From: Limosilactobacillus ingluviei DSM 15946
GTDB taxonomy: Bacteria; Bacillota; Bacilli; Lactobacillales; Lactobacillaceae
Length of the DNA: 35,353 nucleotides
Direction: 5' to 3'
Assembly (NCBI RefSeq): GCF_001435775.1
Contig: NZ_AZFK01000084.1
Coordinates: forward strand, 1 to 35,353
Below, piece by piece: positions 24,271 through 32,501 of this stretch (the stretch's first letter is position 1; every line of letters begins with the position of its first letter). The notes under the pieces are model-generated. The model did no database searches, was not told the DNA's origin, and saw only the letters and a list, made by a program, of their open reading frames with translations. Made by a program: the position numbers and the translations under genes.

Positions 24271-24314
24271 CCCCTATTTCTTATATACGTCTATACGTCG
24301 TGAAAGCGAAAATT
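24271..24314 (-). promoter_or_regulatory. Rpn-type leader/promoter for the 86-residue gene
   Basis: On the minus strand the order is AATTTTCG, ACGTATATAAG, AGGGG, then AATTTT shortly before AAGGAGG. The same blocks precede the rpn start at 35106. Here an extra ACGTATAG copy makes a tandem repeat (ACGTATAG-ACGTATAT). TATATAAG is the probable -10 region. GGGGCTAAATTTAGTCCC just inside the transcript is a near-palindrome. Confidence 0.55.
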
Positions 24315-24524
24315 CACTTTTTCATTTGACCGAACGAGTGATTAAATCAGCTGGCCAGGTCACGATCTGCAATTTTATGCAAACTTTCAACAATTTCTTT
24401 ACTTTGTCGCTTTAACAGGTCTTTAGCGCCCATTAAATTAGTGGTATCCTTAAAGTAATGGAAACGGTTCTTTGGCCGGTTTTGGGCCAAAGAACGGGCA
24501 TAACTTTAGAAGGGATTGAGTGCG

Positions 24525-26024
24525 GTGACCAAAAAATACGAGGGGATCATCCTGTTGCGGCCCGACCGCTTGACGCTGACGATTCGCGATGACCAGCAGG
24601 CCATCTTAACCCAGGTCAAGTCCGGCGCCCTGCGCGTGGGGGATGAAACAGTCGCGAATTACTTGGAAAATATGGGCGCAATTACGACCAATCTGACCGG
24701 CTTCTTACGGGTGCTCAAGGAGTACGCCGTGAAGAAGAGCGACGTGGTCTTTTATGGGGATCTCGACGACTTGGACAGCGTCTCGGCGCAGTACGTGGCC
24801 GACCAGATTGAAGTCCGGGTGGGCTTGCAGATTCAGTGGTTGAATAAAAATCAACTCTTGGCCCAGACCCTGGCCCAGACGTGGCCCCGGCTCAAGCATG
24901 AGCTGGGGGACCAACAGCTGACTGGCTACGTCCTGTGTGTCGGATTGTCGACCAGCACCCTAGCTTACTTTAATCAGGGCCAGTTCGCGACCTGCTGGGA
25001 TATTGACCTGGGCAAGGCGCGGATTAACCAGCTGGCCGAGAACTTACGGCAAACGACGGCGACGCCGAGTGATATCATTACGGACTTCATCAGTTCGAAG
25101 TTGGAATACCTGGTGCCGGAATTAAGTGGTCAGCCGGCCCCAGTCCTTTTGGTGCAGGGGGTCGAAACCTTGGCCCAACGCTACATTACGGCGCCGGATG
25201 TCTTGGCGCCGGTGGACACGGCTTCCTTTAAGCGTCGCTTCCGGCGGATTTTGTCGTCGTCGGACCAATACATTATTCACCAGTACGACGTTGATGAACA
25301 AAGCGTCGATTGGGTCCTGCCCAGCTACCTGGTGGTCCGCCAAACGATGAAGCTGCTCAAGGCCCGCAAGCTCTACGTGACCAGCCTAGCCCAGCCAGAC
25401 GGCCTGCTGCACTATCACACCGACCACACCCCGGTCCGCGACCTGGTCACCACGGCGGCGGACAACATGGCGGTGCGTTACGGGATTGATGTCTATCACA
25501 AGGATTTCGTGACCAAGGTTGCCATGCAGCTGTTTGATGCCCTGGCCCCGATCCACCGGCTCAATCGCCACTACCGGATGCTCTTGGAATTGGCCTGCAA
25601 GATTGATGACATCGGTAATTTCATCAATCCCCAGGGCCACTACCGGCACTCGGCCTACATTTTAGAGGCGAACCCCTTAATTGGGATTTCGGATGAGGAC
25701 AACCACATCATTGCCGAAGTTGCACGCTATCATTCCTCCGAGGCGCCAGAAATCAACCAGCACCACTACCGGGAGTTAAGCGACCAGTTGCGCTTGCCGA
25801 TTGCCCAGTTGGCGGCGATCTTGCGGGTGGCCGATTCCCTGGATGATTCGCGCCAGCAAAAGATTACCGAAATTGGCCTCAAGCTCAAGGATGATCACTT
25901 GTTGATCAAGGCCAAGGCCACCGATGATTTGGTCTTGGAAAAGTGGGCCTTCTTGCGCAAGAACCAGCTGTTTACCCAGGTCTATGGCCTGCAACCGGAG
26001 TTAATCGTGAAGGGAGCTAAGTAA
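24525..26024 (+). CDS. ppx1: Ppx/GppA-like protein with degenerate ASKHA site and HD-like domain
   Basis: A 499-residue protein of the long Ppx architecture: a two-lobed N-terminal half and a C-terminal HD-like domain with DDIGNFINPQGHYRHSAYIL (about 365-385) and RVADSLDDSRQQKI. The N-terminal half lacks the nucleotide/polyphosphate motifs expected in Ppx: no GSNS loop, no GE-EA glutamate and no GGGS; the corresponding places read LLRPDRLTL and VGLSTSTL. The HD pair is also changed (IDDIG where LHDIG is usual). The GTG at 24525 is nine bases from AGAAGGGA; a TTG at 24516 abuts the site. It is one base upstream of ppk. It may bind but not cleave polyphosphate. Confidence 0.8.
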   Translation: MTKKYEGIILLRPDRLTLTIRDDQQAILTQVKSGALRVGDETVANYLENMGAITTNLTGFLRVLKEYAVKKSDVVFYGDLDDLDSVSAQYVADQIEVRVGLQIQWLNKNQLLAQTLAQTWPRLKHELGDQQLTGYVLCVGLSTSTLAYFNQGQFATCWDIDLGKARINQLAENLRQTTATPSDIITDFISSKLEYLVPELSGQPAPVLLVQGVETLAQRYITAPDVLAPVDTASFKRRFRRILSSSDQYIIHQYDVDEQSVDWVLPSYLVVRQTMKLLKARKLYVTSLAQPDGLLHYHTDHTPVRDLVTTAADNMAVRYGIDVYHKDFVTKVAMQLFDALAPIHRLNRHYRMLLELACKIDDIGNFINPQGHYRHSAYILEANPLIGISDEDNHIIAEVARYHSSEAPEINQHHYRELSDQLRLPIAQLAAILRVADSLDDSRQQKITEIGLKLKDDHLLIKAKATDDLVLEKWAFLRKNQLFTQVYGLQPELIVKGAK

Positions 26025-26025
26025 G

Positions 26026-28266
26026 ATGAAGGAAGCAGAATTTTACCAACCAAGCAACTACGTCAACCGGGAGCTCTCGTGGATTGACTTTAATGGGCGG
26101 GTGTTAGAAGAAGCGGTTGCCCCGGAAAACCCGCTGTTGGAACGGGCCAACTTCTTAGGGATCACGCAAAGCAACGTCGATGAATTTTTCATGGTCCGGG
26201 TTGCTTCTTTGCACAAGTTGTCGGCCTTTAACGTCACGACGACCGATGCCTCGGGGATGACGCCTAAGGAACAACTGGCGGCCGTCAATGACAAGGAACA
26301 CCAGATGGTCGAAAAACGCTACCAGGTCTACAACGAGCAATTATTGCCGGCCTTGGCCAAGCAGGAAATCTTTATCAAGCACGTCACGGATTTGAATGAA
26401 GCCGAATACGACTTTGTCAGCCGCTACTTTGAAGACGAGTTGATGCCGGTCCTCACCCCGATGGCCGACGACTCCTCGCGGCCCTTCCCCTTCATTGCCA
26501 ACAATTCCTTGAACGTGGCGGTGAAATTGATTCGCGACCTGACCCAGCAGTTGGAGCCCCGCAAGGTTTTGGAAGGGGACCAAGAAGTTACCGAAAATCA
26601 AACCACGATGCACGAAAAGGGTGACCAACCGGCGGAAAAATTTGCGACGGTCCGGGTCCCCGATATTTACAAGCGCTTGATTAAGTTGCCAACGGGGAAT
26701 GCCCTGGTCCTGATTGATGATGTCATCAAGGAATTTATCGCCAAGCTCTTCCCTGGTTACCGGGTCTTGTCGACGGGGACCTACCGGGTAATGCGGGACA
26801 TGGACCTCGACGTGGCCGAAGAAGACACCTCCGACCTCTTGCGGGCGGTCCAACACCAATTGCGGGCCCGTGAGCACGGGAGCGTGATGCGCTTGGAAAT
26901 CGAAGAAGACTTTGATGGCTGGCTGGAGCACCACTTGATTGACCGCCTCCAGGTCGATGAAGCCTGGGTTTACCGGGTCAACGGGCCGGTCGATCTGACC
27001 TTCTTAAAGAAGTTAAGCGGGATGGTCGAAGGGCACGCGGATTTGCGCTACGCCCCTTACCAGGCCTACCAAGATCCAGCCTTGGATATGGACCACAATA
27101 TCTTTGCTGCGATCCGGGAAAAGGATCACCTCCTTCAGCACCCATATGATAACTTCCAATCGGTGGTCAACTTTATCCACCAGGCGGCCGAAGACCCTAA
27201 GACCTTGGCGATCAAGATGACCCTTTACCGGGTCTCGGGGAATTCGCCGATCATCAAGTACCTGGGCCAAGCCGCTCAGCAGGGCAAGCAAGTCACGGTC
27301 CTCGTGGAAGTGAAGGCCCGCTTTGATGAGCAAAATAACGTCCGCTGGGCCCGGCGCTTGGAACAAATGGGCTGCCACGTAATTTACGGGTTGGTCGGCT
27401 TAAAGACCCACTGTAAGATCGCCCTGGTCATCCGGCGCGATGACGATGGGATCCGGCGCTACATGCACCTGGGGACCGGGAATTACAACGACGTCACCGC
27501 CCACTTCTACACCGACATGGGGCTGTTGACCTGTGATTACGAACTCGGGGAGGATTTGACCAACCTCTTTAACGCCTTATCTGGTTTTGCGCGGACCCGG
27601 TACTTCCACAAGCTGCACACGTCGCCGGACGGCATTCGCGACTTCATCAACCAAAAGATTGACCAGCAGATTGCGATCGCCAAGCGGGGCAATCCGGCCC
27701 GAATCAGCATGAAGATGAATTCGCTCTCCGATAAGCAGATCATCGCCCACCTCTACCAGGCGGCGGCGGCCGGGGTCAAGATTCGCTTGTTGATTCGCGG
27801 GATTACTTGTCTGCGCAACGACCTGCCGATTTTGCACAATAACATTGAGGTTCACTCGATCGTCGGGCGCTTCTTGGAACACTCGCGGATCTACTACTTC
27901 GAAGGCGACGGCCACGAGGAAATCTACCTGGCCAGTGCCGATATGATGACGCGGAACTTAAACCGGCGGGTCGAAGAGCTCTATCCGGTCACGGAAGATG
28001 ACACCAAGGCCCAAGCGATCGCCATTTTCGAAGCGATGTGGAAAGACAACGTCAAGACCCGCGTGTTGCACGGGACGGTCTACGAACGGCTCGAACCAGA
28101 GGGCAAGCGTTTTGACTCCCAAGAATACTTTGTTAAGCAAGCGCAAAAGCAAGTCGCCGGCTTAGCGCGGGAGGCTAAGAACCACAAGCGCTTGTCGAAC
28201 GTCTTTGAGACCTTGACCCGCCACGTCTCCAATTTGCACTTAAAGTCCACCGGAGGGGAAGATTAA
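26026..28266 (+). CDS. ppk: Polyphosphate kinase 1
   Basis: The 746-residue enzyme makes polyphosphate reversibly from ATP. N-terminal NRELSWIDFNGRVLEEA, the head domain SNVDEFFMVRVASL and the two catalytic-domain histidines H462 (LKTHCKIALV) and H481 (RRYMHLGTGNYN) are typical of PPK1. The start follows the ppx1 stop by one base and has AGGGAG eight bases upstream. ppx2 begins one base after its own stop. The three genes form a compact polyphosphate operon. Confidence 0.95.
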   Translation: MKEAEFYQPSNYVNRELSWIDFNGRVLEEAVAPENPLLERANFLGITQSNVDEFFMVRVASLHKLSAFNVTTTDASGMTPKEQLAAVNDKEHQMVEKRYQVYNEQLLPALAKQEIFIKHVTDLNEAEYDFVSRYFEDELMPVLTPMADDSSRPFPFIANNSLNVAVKLIRDLTQQLEPRKVLEGDQEVTENQTTMHEKGDQPAEKFATVRVPDIYKRLIKLPTGNALVLIDDVIKEFIAKLFPGYRVLSTGTYRVMRDMDLDVAEEDTSDLLRAVQHQLRAREHGSVMRLEIEEDFDGWLEHHLIDRLQVDEAWVYRVNGPVDLTFLKKLSGMVEGHADLRYAPYQAYQDPALDMDHNIFAAIREKDHLLQHPYDNFQSVVNFIHQAAEDPKTLAIKMTLYRVSGNSPIIKYLGQAAQQGKQVTVLVEVKARFDEQNNVRWARRLEQMGCHVIYGLVGLKTHCKIALVIRRDDDGIRRYMHLGTGNYNDVTAHFYTDMGLLTCDYELGEDLTNLFNALSGFARTRYFHKLHTSPDGIRDFINQKIDQQIAIAKRGNPARISMKMNSLSDKQIIAHLYQAAAAGVKIRLLIRGITCLRNDLPILHNNIEVHSIVGRFLEHSRIYYFEGDGHEEIYLASADMMTRNLNRRVEELYPVTEDDTKAQAIAIFEAMWKDNVKTRVLHGTVYERLEPEGKRFDSQEYFVKQAQKQVAGLAREAKNHKRLSNVFETLTRHVSNLHLKSTGGED

Positions 28267-28267
28267 G

Positions 28268-29209
28268 ATGACCAAACTGGCAATTATTGATTTAGGTTCC
28301 AACTCCTGTCGCTTGCGGATCAGCGAAATTTATCCCGGCGGCAAGCACCAGCTCATAAAATACGAAAAGGAATTTGTCCGCCTGTCGGAAAATATGGGCC
28401 CGGCCAAGCTCTTGCAACCGGCCCCGGTGGAGCGGACCCTGGCGGTGTTAAAGCGTTTTGCGGCGGAATGCCAAGCGCAAGCTGACACCAAGTTGATTGC
28501 GGTGGCGACCGCAGCGGTCCGGCAAGCCACCAACCAGGCCGAATTCTTGGCCCGGGTGAAACAAGAGGTCGGCATTGACCTGCAAGTAATTTCTGGCGAG
28601 CGGGAAGCCTACCTCGATTACGTCGGCGTTTCACGGACCCTGCCGATTGAAAATGGTTTGATCATTGATACCGGTGGGGCCAGCATGGAATTGATCCTCG
28701 TCGATGAAGGCCAGGCCGAAGAAGTGGTCAGCTTGCCGATCGGCTCCGTCCTCTTGTCCCAGCAATATCACTTGGGGGATGTGATCGACCCGGCCGACCT
28801 TTACGATGCCGTGGTCAAGGTTGACCAGGTCCTGTCGAGTCAGCGGTGGTTGAACCGGGCCCGGCATACCCGGGTGGTGGCCCTCGGCGGTTCCAATCGG
28901 GCCCTGGCCAAGCTCTTCCGCTGGAAGTTAGCGTCTTCGGCGGCCAACGTCCAGCCGGTCCATGGCTTGAAGATGCAAACCCAAGATGCCTTTGCCTTGA
29001 TGCACAGTCTGGTCGCGGCGACCAAGGAAGAACGGGCGGCGATGCGCGGCATCTCGGCGGCCCGGGCCGACGTGATTGTCGGCGGGCTCTTACCCCTGAT
29101 GGCGCTCTTGCGGCAGTTGTCGATGAAGGAAGTCATGTTCTCCAATAACGGTTTGCGAGAAGGGCTGCTCTTTGAGTACCTCGACCACCAAACTGACGCA
29201 ACTAAGTAA
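28268..29209 (+). CDS. ppx2: Exopolyphosphatase, short two-domain form
   Basis: A 313-residue ASKHA phosphatase. Motifs intact: IDLGSNSCRLRI (N-terminal phosphate loop), SGEREAYLDYVGV (catalytic Glu region), DTGGASMELILV and SNNGLREGLLFEYL. It lacks the C-terminal HD domain, which is present in ppx1 instead. GGAGGGG precedes the ATG. It removes terminal phosphate from polyphosphate, or guanosine pentaphosphate as GppA does; the choice is not visible. It is the last gene of the operon and ends at a bidirectional terminator. Confidence 0.9.
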   Translation: MTKLAIIDLGSNSCRLRISEIYPGGKHQLIKYEKEFVRLSENMGPAKLLQPAPVERTLAVLKRFAAECQAQADTKLIAVATAAVRQATNQAEFLARVKQEVGIDLQVISGEREAYLDYVGVSRTLPIENGLIIDTGGASMELILVDEGQAEEVVSLPIGSVLLSQQYHLGDVIDPADLYDAVVKVDQVLSSQRWLNRARHTRVVALGGSNRALAKLFRWKLASSAANVQPVHGLKMQTQDAFALMHSLVAATKEERAAMRGISAARADVIVGGLLPLMALLRQLSMKEVMFSNNGLREGLLFEYLDHQTDATK

Positions 29210-29210
29210 T

Positions 29211-29247
29211 AAAAAAGTGGCGGATCCGCTGTGGTCCGCCACTTTTA
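29211..29247. terminator. Bidirectional terminator between ppx2 and the permease gene
   Basis: AAAAGTGGCGGA and TCCGCCACTTTT form a 12-bp stem with A- and T-runs on either side, between convergent genes. Confidence 0.85.
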
Positions 29248-29251
29248 GTGT

Positions 29252-30706
29252 TTAGCGTAATTTAACTTGGTCGAGGGGAATCAGGTGGGTCTTGTATTTG
29301 ACCTTGTAGTAAATAAAGAGGATCAAGAAGAGCGGAACGCTCATGTAGGTAATCAGGATACTTTCCCAGTTCCAGTGGATAAAGGCGTCCACGTTTTGCC
29401 CGGCCACGGCGATCAGGCACAGGCCAAAGGCGAAGAGGGGGCCGAAGGGGAAGAGCAGGGCCCGGTACTTGAGCTCACTGAGCTGGTGACCCTGCTTTAA
29501 AAAGGCGCGCCGGAAGCGGTAGTGGGCGACGGCAATCCCCAGCCAAGCGATAAAACCACTCAGCCCGGACGCCGCGATTAAGTAACTATAAGCGGCCGGC
29601 CCTAAGAACTGGGTTAAAAAGACCAGCAGGGAAACGGCCAGGGTGCCGACCATCGCGTAGATCGGAATCCCGCGCTTGTTGACGTAACCGAAGATCCGCC
29701 AAGCGTAGCCTTCCTTGGCCTGGGTGTAGAGCATCCGGGTCGAAGCATAGAGGCCGGAGTTGGCCGCCGACAGCAGGGCGGTAAAGATCACCGCGTTCAT
29801 TATGCTGGCGGCCGCGGCCAGCCCCGCCCGGCGGAAGACGATCGTAAAGGGACTCATCGCCACGTCTTGGACGTTTTGACTCAGCAGGTTCTTATCGGTG
29901 TAAGGCAAGAGGCAGGCCATTACGAAAATCGACAGCAAATAAAAGACCAAAATCCGCCAGAAGGTCGATTGAATGGCTTTCGGAACGGCGTGGCCAGGGT
30001 CGGCTGATTCACCGGCGGTAATCCCGACCATTTCAGTGCCCTGAAAGGACATCCCGGCCACCAAAAAAACGGCAAACAAGCCCGGGAAACCGCCAACAAA
30101 GGGGGCTTGTTTATAGGTGAAGTTGTGCAAGCCGACCGCACTGTGGCCACCCATGATGCCGACGATGATTGCCAGGCCAATCACGATAAAAAGGCCGATC
30201 GTGACGATTTTAATCAAGGACAACCAGTACTCCATTTCCCCGTAGGAGCGGACCGACAGCCAATTGATGATCGTGATCAAAATAAAAACGCCGAGGGTGA
30301 AGACCCAGCTAGGTACGTGGGGGAGCCAGAAGTTTAAGACCACCCCACAGGAGACGGCGTCGACGGTAATCGTGATCGTCCAGTTAAACCAGTAGTTCCA
30401 TCCCATCGCAAAGCCCAAGGCCGGGTCGACGTAGTCCGTCGAATACTGGACAAAGGAACCGGTCGTGGGGCGGAAGGTCGCCATTTCGCCGAGGCTGGTC
30501 ATTAAAAAGTAGACCATTACCCCCATCAGGGCGTAGACGAGCAGGGCGCCCCCCGGGCCGGCGGTCGCAATCGCGGAACCCGAGGCGATCAAGAACCCGG
30601 TCCCAATCGAGCCGCCCAAGGCGATCATCGTCAGGTGGCGGGTCTTTAAGCTGCGGTGCATCTCCCCGCTCGTGGTGGCGGGCAGTGGATCAGACGTTGC
30701 TTGCAT
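29252..30706 (-). CDS. lysP: Amino acid permease, LysP-like (APC superfamily)
   Basis: A 484-residue transporter with about 12 membrane helices. The opening RHLTMIALGGSIGTGF, the VYFLMTSLGEMA stretch, GFAMGWNYWFNW, the GMSFQGTEMVGI segment and SPFTIVFRRAGL closely follow E. coli LysP. Lysine is therefore the most likely substrate, imported with protons; other amino acids remain possible. The start at 30706 has AGAAGG at 12-13 bases, which is weak, and no better start is seen. It is transcribed toward ppx2 and away from the Rrf2 gene. Confidence 0.85.
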   Translation of the reverse strand: MQATSDPLPATTSGEMHRSLKTRHLTMIALGGSIGTGFLIASGSAIATAGPGGALLVYALMGVMVYFLMTSLGEMATFRPTTGSFVQYSTDYVDPALGFAMGWNYWFNWTITITVDAVSCGVVLNFWLPHVPSWVFTLGVFILITIINWLSVRSYGEMEYWLSLIKIVTIGLFIVIGLAIIVGIMGGHSAVGLHNFTYKQAPFVGGFPGLFAVFLVAGMSFQGTEMVGITAGESADPGHAVPKAIQSTFWRILVFYLLSIFVMACLLPYTDKNLLSQNVQDVAMSPFTIVFRRAGLAAAASIMNAVIFTALLSAANSGLYASTRMLYTQAKEGYAWRIFGYVNKRGIPIYAMVGTLAVSLLVFLTQFLGPAAYSYLIAASGLSGFIAWLGIAVAHYRFRRAFLKQGHQLSELKYRALLFPFGPLFAFGLCLIAVAGQNVDAFIHWNWESILITYMSVPLFLILFIYYKVKYKTHLIPLDQVKLR

Positions 30707-30738
30707 AAAATTGAGGAACCTTCTTTCTTAAAATTCAA

Positions 30739-30766
30739 TGAAATCGTTTCAATTGAAATAATTATA
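30739..30766 (-). promoter_or_regulatory. lysP promoter -10 with cre-like site and palindrome
   Basis: TATAAT on the minus strand (30761-30766) is followed by TTTCAATTGAAA (30747-30758), a perfect 12-bp palindrome, and by a cre-like site read TTGAAACGATTTCA (30739-30752), one mismatch from TGNAANCGNTNNCA. Both lie downstream of the -10, a place for road-block repression. Confidence 0.5.
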
Positions 30767-30813
30767 CCATCTTCTGCGCACAGGTGGGGGCTAATCATCA
30801 GTAAGTAAGGAGC

Positions 30814-30849
30814 GTAAGTATTGAACTTACAAAAAGTAAATGATATAGT
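30814..30849 (+). promoter_or_regulatory. Promoter of the Rrf2 gene with an inverted-repeat operator
   Basis: TTGAAC (30821-30826), 17 bases and TATAGT (30844-30849) form the promoter. GTAAGTATTGAACTTAC (30814-30830) is a perfect 6-bp-arm dyad lying over the -35. Related AGTAAG at 30800 may be a further half-site. Rrf2 proteins often repress their own promoter from such a site. Confidence 0.65.
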
Positions 30850-30890
30850 GGAAGAAAATCAGTGGTAAAAATGAGAAATGAGGTGAGAAA

Positions 30891-31334
30891 ATGGCCAATA
30901 CCCGCTTAAGCGATCTGTTGCAAATTTTAGTCTACTTAAAGATTCACGAGGGCGAAAAACTCCCCAGCAGCCGGATCGCCGCCAGCCTCAAGACCAACCC
31001 CAGCTTGGTGCGCCAAATGATTGGTCAGCTCAGCCGGGCCGGGCTGTTGCAGACCCAGCGGGGCAGTACCCAGATTCACTTTACCCGCCCGCTGACGGAA
31101 ATCACGGCTTTAGACGTCTACCGGGCCAGTGAACCGGCTCATGACCTCTTGGTGGTCGATCAGAATACCGCCCAATCCTGTAGCGTCGGGGTGGCCTTTC
31201 CGAACGTCTTAACCGGGCACTTTCAGGAGATTCAGGCGAGCGTCGAAGCCCAATTGGCTCAGCTGACGGTCGCCCAGCTGGTAGAGGAAACGGCGGCCGA
31301 CATCGCCGCCCACTTAGCGGAGGAAGCCCAATGA
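30891..31334 (+). CDS. Rrf2-family transcriptional regulator
   Basis: A 147-residue winged-helix protein: LSDLLQILVYLKIHEG, SSRIAASLKTNPSLVRQMIGQLSRAGLL is the HTH (about 26-53). It has a single Cys (QSCSVG), so the three-Cys iron-sulfur cluster of IscR/NsrR is absent; it would sense something else or act constitutively, like CymR/YwnA-type members. GAGGTGAG precedes the ATG. The stop overlaps the hydrolase ATG as ATGA, so the two are translationally coupled. A dyad upstream suggests autoregulation. Confidence 0.88.
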   Translation: MANTRLSDLLQILVYLKIHEGEKLPSSRIAASLKTNPSLVRQMIGQLSRAGLLQTQRGSTQIHFTRPLTEITALDVYRASEPAHDLLVVDQNTAQSCSVGVAFPNVLTGHFQEIQASVEAQLAQLTVAQLVEETAADIAAHLAEEAQ

Positions 31335-32074
31335 AAAATGGGGTCCGGTGGTTAATTGTCATTGTAGTTCTCACCTTAGCAGGACTGGCCAGTGGGGTGG
31401 CCCACCACCGGTATGTCCAGGCAGCCCGGCCGCTGACGGCGACCTTCTTTATTCATGGTTACGGCAGCAGTTGGCATGCGGAGCACCAAATGGCGAAGTA
31501 CCTGGTCGACCACGGCGCCAGCAACCAGATTATCCGGGCCAACGTGGCCCAAGCTGGGACGGTGACCCTGCACGGTAAAATCCGTGCTGGAGCCCGCAAT
31601 CCCTTAGTCGAGGTCAATTACGCCGACAATAAGAACCCGGATCCCACGGCTGCGGCGACCCGTTTGCACCGGGTGATTCAGGCGGTCAACCGGCAAGCCG
31701 ACCTGAAGCAAATCAACTTGGTCGGCCACTCGATGGGCAACCTCAGTACCTTGGCCTACCTGGATCGCTACGGGGAAACGCCGGCTATGCCACCGGTCAA
31801 GCATTTGGTGATTTTGGCCGGGGGCCTGCTGCCGGGGCGGGAGGACGAAGTGGTTGGCCACTTGCGCCAACGCTTACCCCGGGGCTTAAAAGTCTTAAAC
31901 CTGTACAGCACGGGCGATCAGCGGATTCCCAACGCGCGCTCCTGCCAGTTGAATCCCTTGTTTGCCAACCGGGCTGCGACCTTTCAGGAAGTTCAGGTCA
32001 AGGGACTGTCGCATAGTCAGATCCACGAGAGCAAGCAGGTGGACCGGATTTTATTGCAATTTCTCTTTAAATAA
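31331..32074 (+). CDS. Alpha/beta hydrolase (DUF915 type), membrane-anchored or secreted
   Basis: A 247-residue protein with an N-terminal hydrophobic helix (about 7-23) and an alpha/beta-hydrolase domain. FFIHGYGSS (oxyanion strand), the nucleophile Ser134 in VGHSMGNLST, Asp196 in STGDQRIP and His228 in LSHSQIHES make the catalytic triad. This pattern matches DUF915 cell-surface hydrolases common in lactobacilli. The substrate is unknown. GGAGG is well placed before the ATG, which overlaps the rrf2 stop. Control by Rrf2 is suggested by the coupling. Confidence 0.85.
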   Translation: MKNGVRWLIVIVVLTLAGLASGVAHHRYVQAARPLTATFFIHGYGSSWHAEHQMAKYLVDHGASNQIIRANVAQAGTVTLHGKIRAGARNPLVEVNYADNKNPDPTAAATRLHRVIQAVNRQADLKQINLVGHSMGNLSTLAYLDRYGETPAMPPVKHLVILAGGLLPGREDEVVGHLRQRLPRGLKVLNLYSTGDQRIPNARSCQLNPLFANRAATFQEVQVKGLSHSQIHESKQVDRILLQFLFK

Positions 32075-32076
32075 GC

Positions 32077-32114
32077 AAGCGCCCCGCACCTGAATTTGGG
32101 TGCAGGGCGCTTCA
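32077..32114. terminator. Bidirectional terminator
   Basis: AAGCGCCCCGCACC pairs with GGGTGCAGGGCGCTT around TGAATTT with one bulge, between convergent genes. Confidence 0.8.
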
Positions 32115-32315
32115 TTATTTCCCGGGGAATGCGGTGGCTTGGTGGAGGAGTTCACGTTGCATGCGGTCAGCTTCTTGGGTTTGGTACAAGCCGACGGTGT
32201 GGATTTCGGCGGGGGTGCCGTGTTGGTAGAGGCCAAATAAATCTTGGTAACGGGCCATGATTACGTCGACTTCGGTTTTGGGAATTACCCGGTAGTTAAG
32301 TTTTAAAGCAGCCAT
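32115..32315 (-). CDS. Small hypothetical protein, 66 residues
   Basis: I do not recognise this protein. From ATG 32315 it is 66 residues, soluble, with two probable helices (VDVIMARYQDLFGLYQ and ADRMQRELLHQAT) separated by GTPAEIHTVGLYQ. ACGGAG precedes the start by eight bases; an earlier ATG at 32378 is possible but lacks a site and adds a Ser/Lys-rich segment. It is convergent with the hydrolase gene and divergent from yihY. Terminator at 32077-32114. Confidence 0.65.
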   Translation of the reverse strand: MAALKLNYRVIPKTEVDVIMARYQDLFGLYQHGTPAEIHTVGLYQTQEADRMQRELLHQATAFPGK

Positions 32316-32440
32316 CCTTATTTTCTCCGTAGTTTTTGATTGGTGAGAAAGCCGTTTGCTGGGGCTTTTATTGGCCAATTTTACCAGTAGGGGTCGCTCG
32401 TTGTCGAGCCAAAGCCTAAGGTGGGACCTTCGGGGTTACT

Positions 32441-32469
32441 TTGCAAACCACCCGTTCGCCGGGTAAAAT
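32441..32469 (+). promoter_or_regulatory. Promoter of yihY-recX
   Basis: TTGCAA (32441-32446), 17-base spacer and TAAAAT (32464-32469), 33 bases before the yihY start. Confidence 0.6.
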
Positions 32470-32501
32470 GGAAAAAGAAGAAACAGTGAAGGGAATTTGC
32501 A

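Noticed and set aside
24469-24496. Strong hairpin (GTTCTTTGGCC/GGCCAAAGAAC) just before ppx1
   Set aside because: It has no U-tract on either strand so it is not called a terminator; a role in the ppx1 leader is possible but nothing further supports it.
32379-32440. GC-rich stretch before yihY that looked like a structured RNA
   Set aside because: No tRNA arms, T-box or riboswitch motif could be traced; only the promoter at 32441 is supported.
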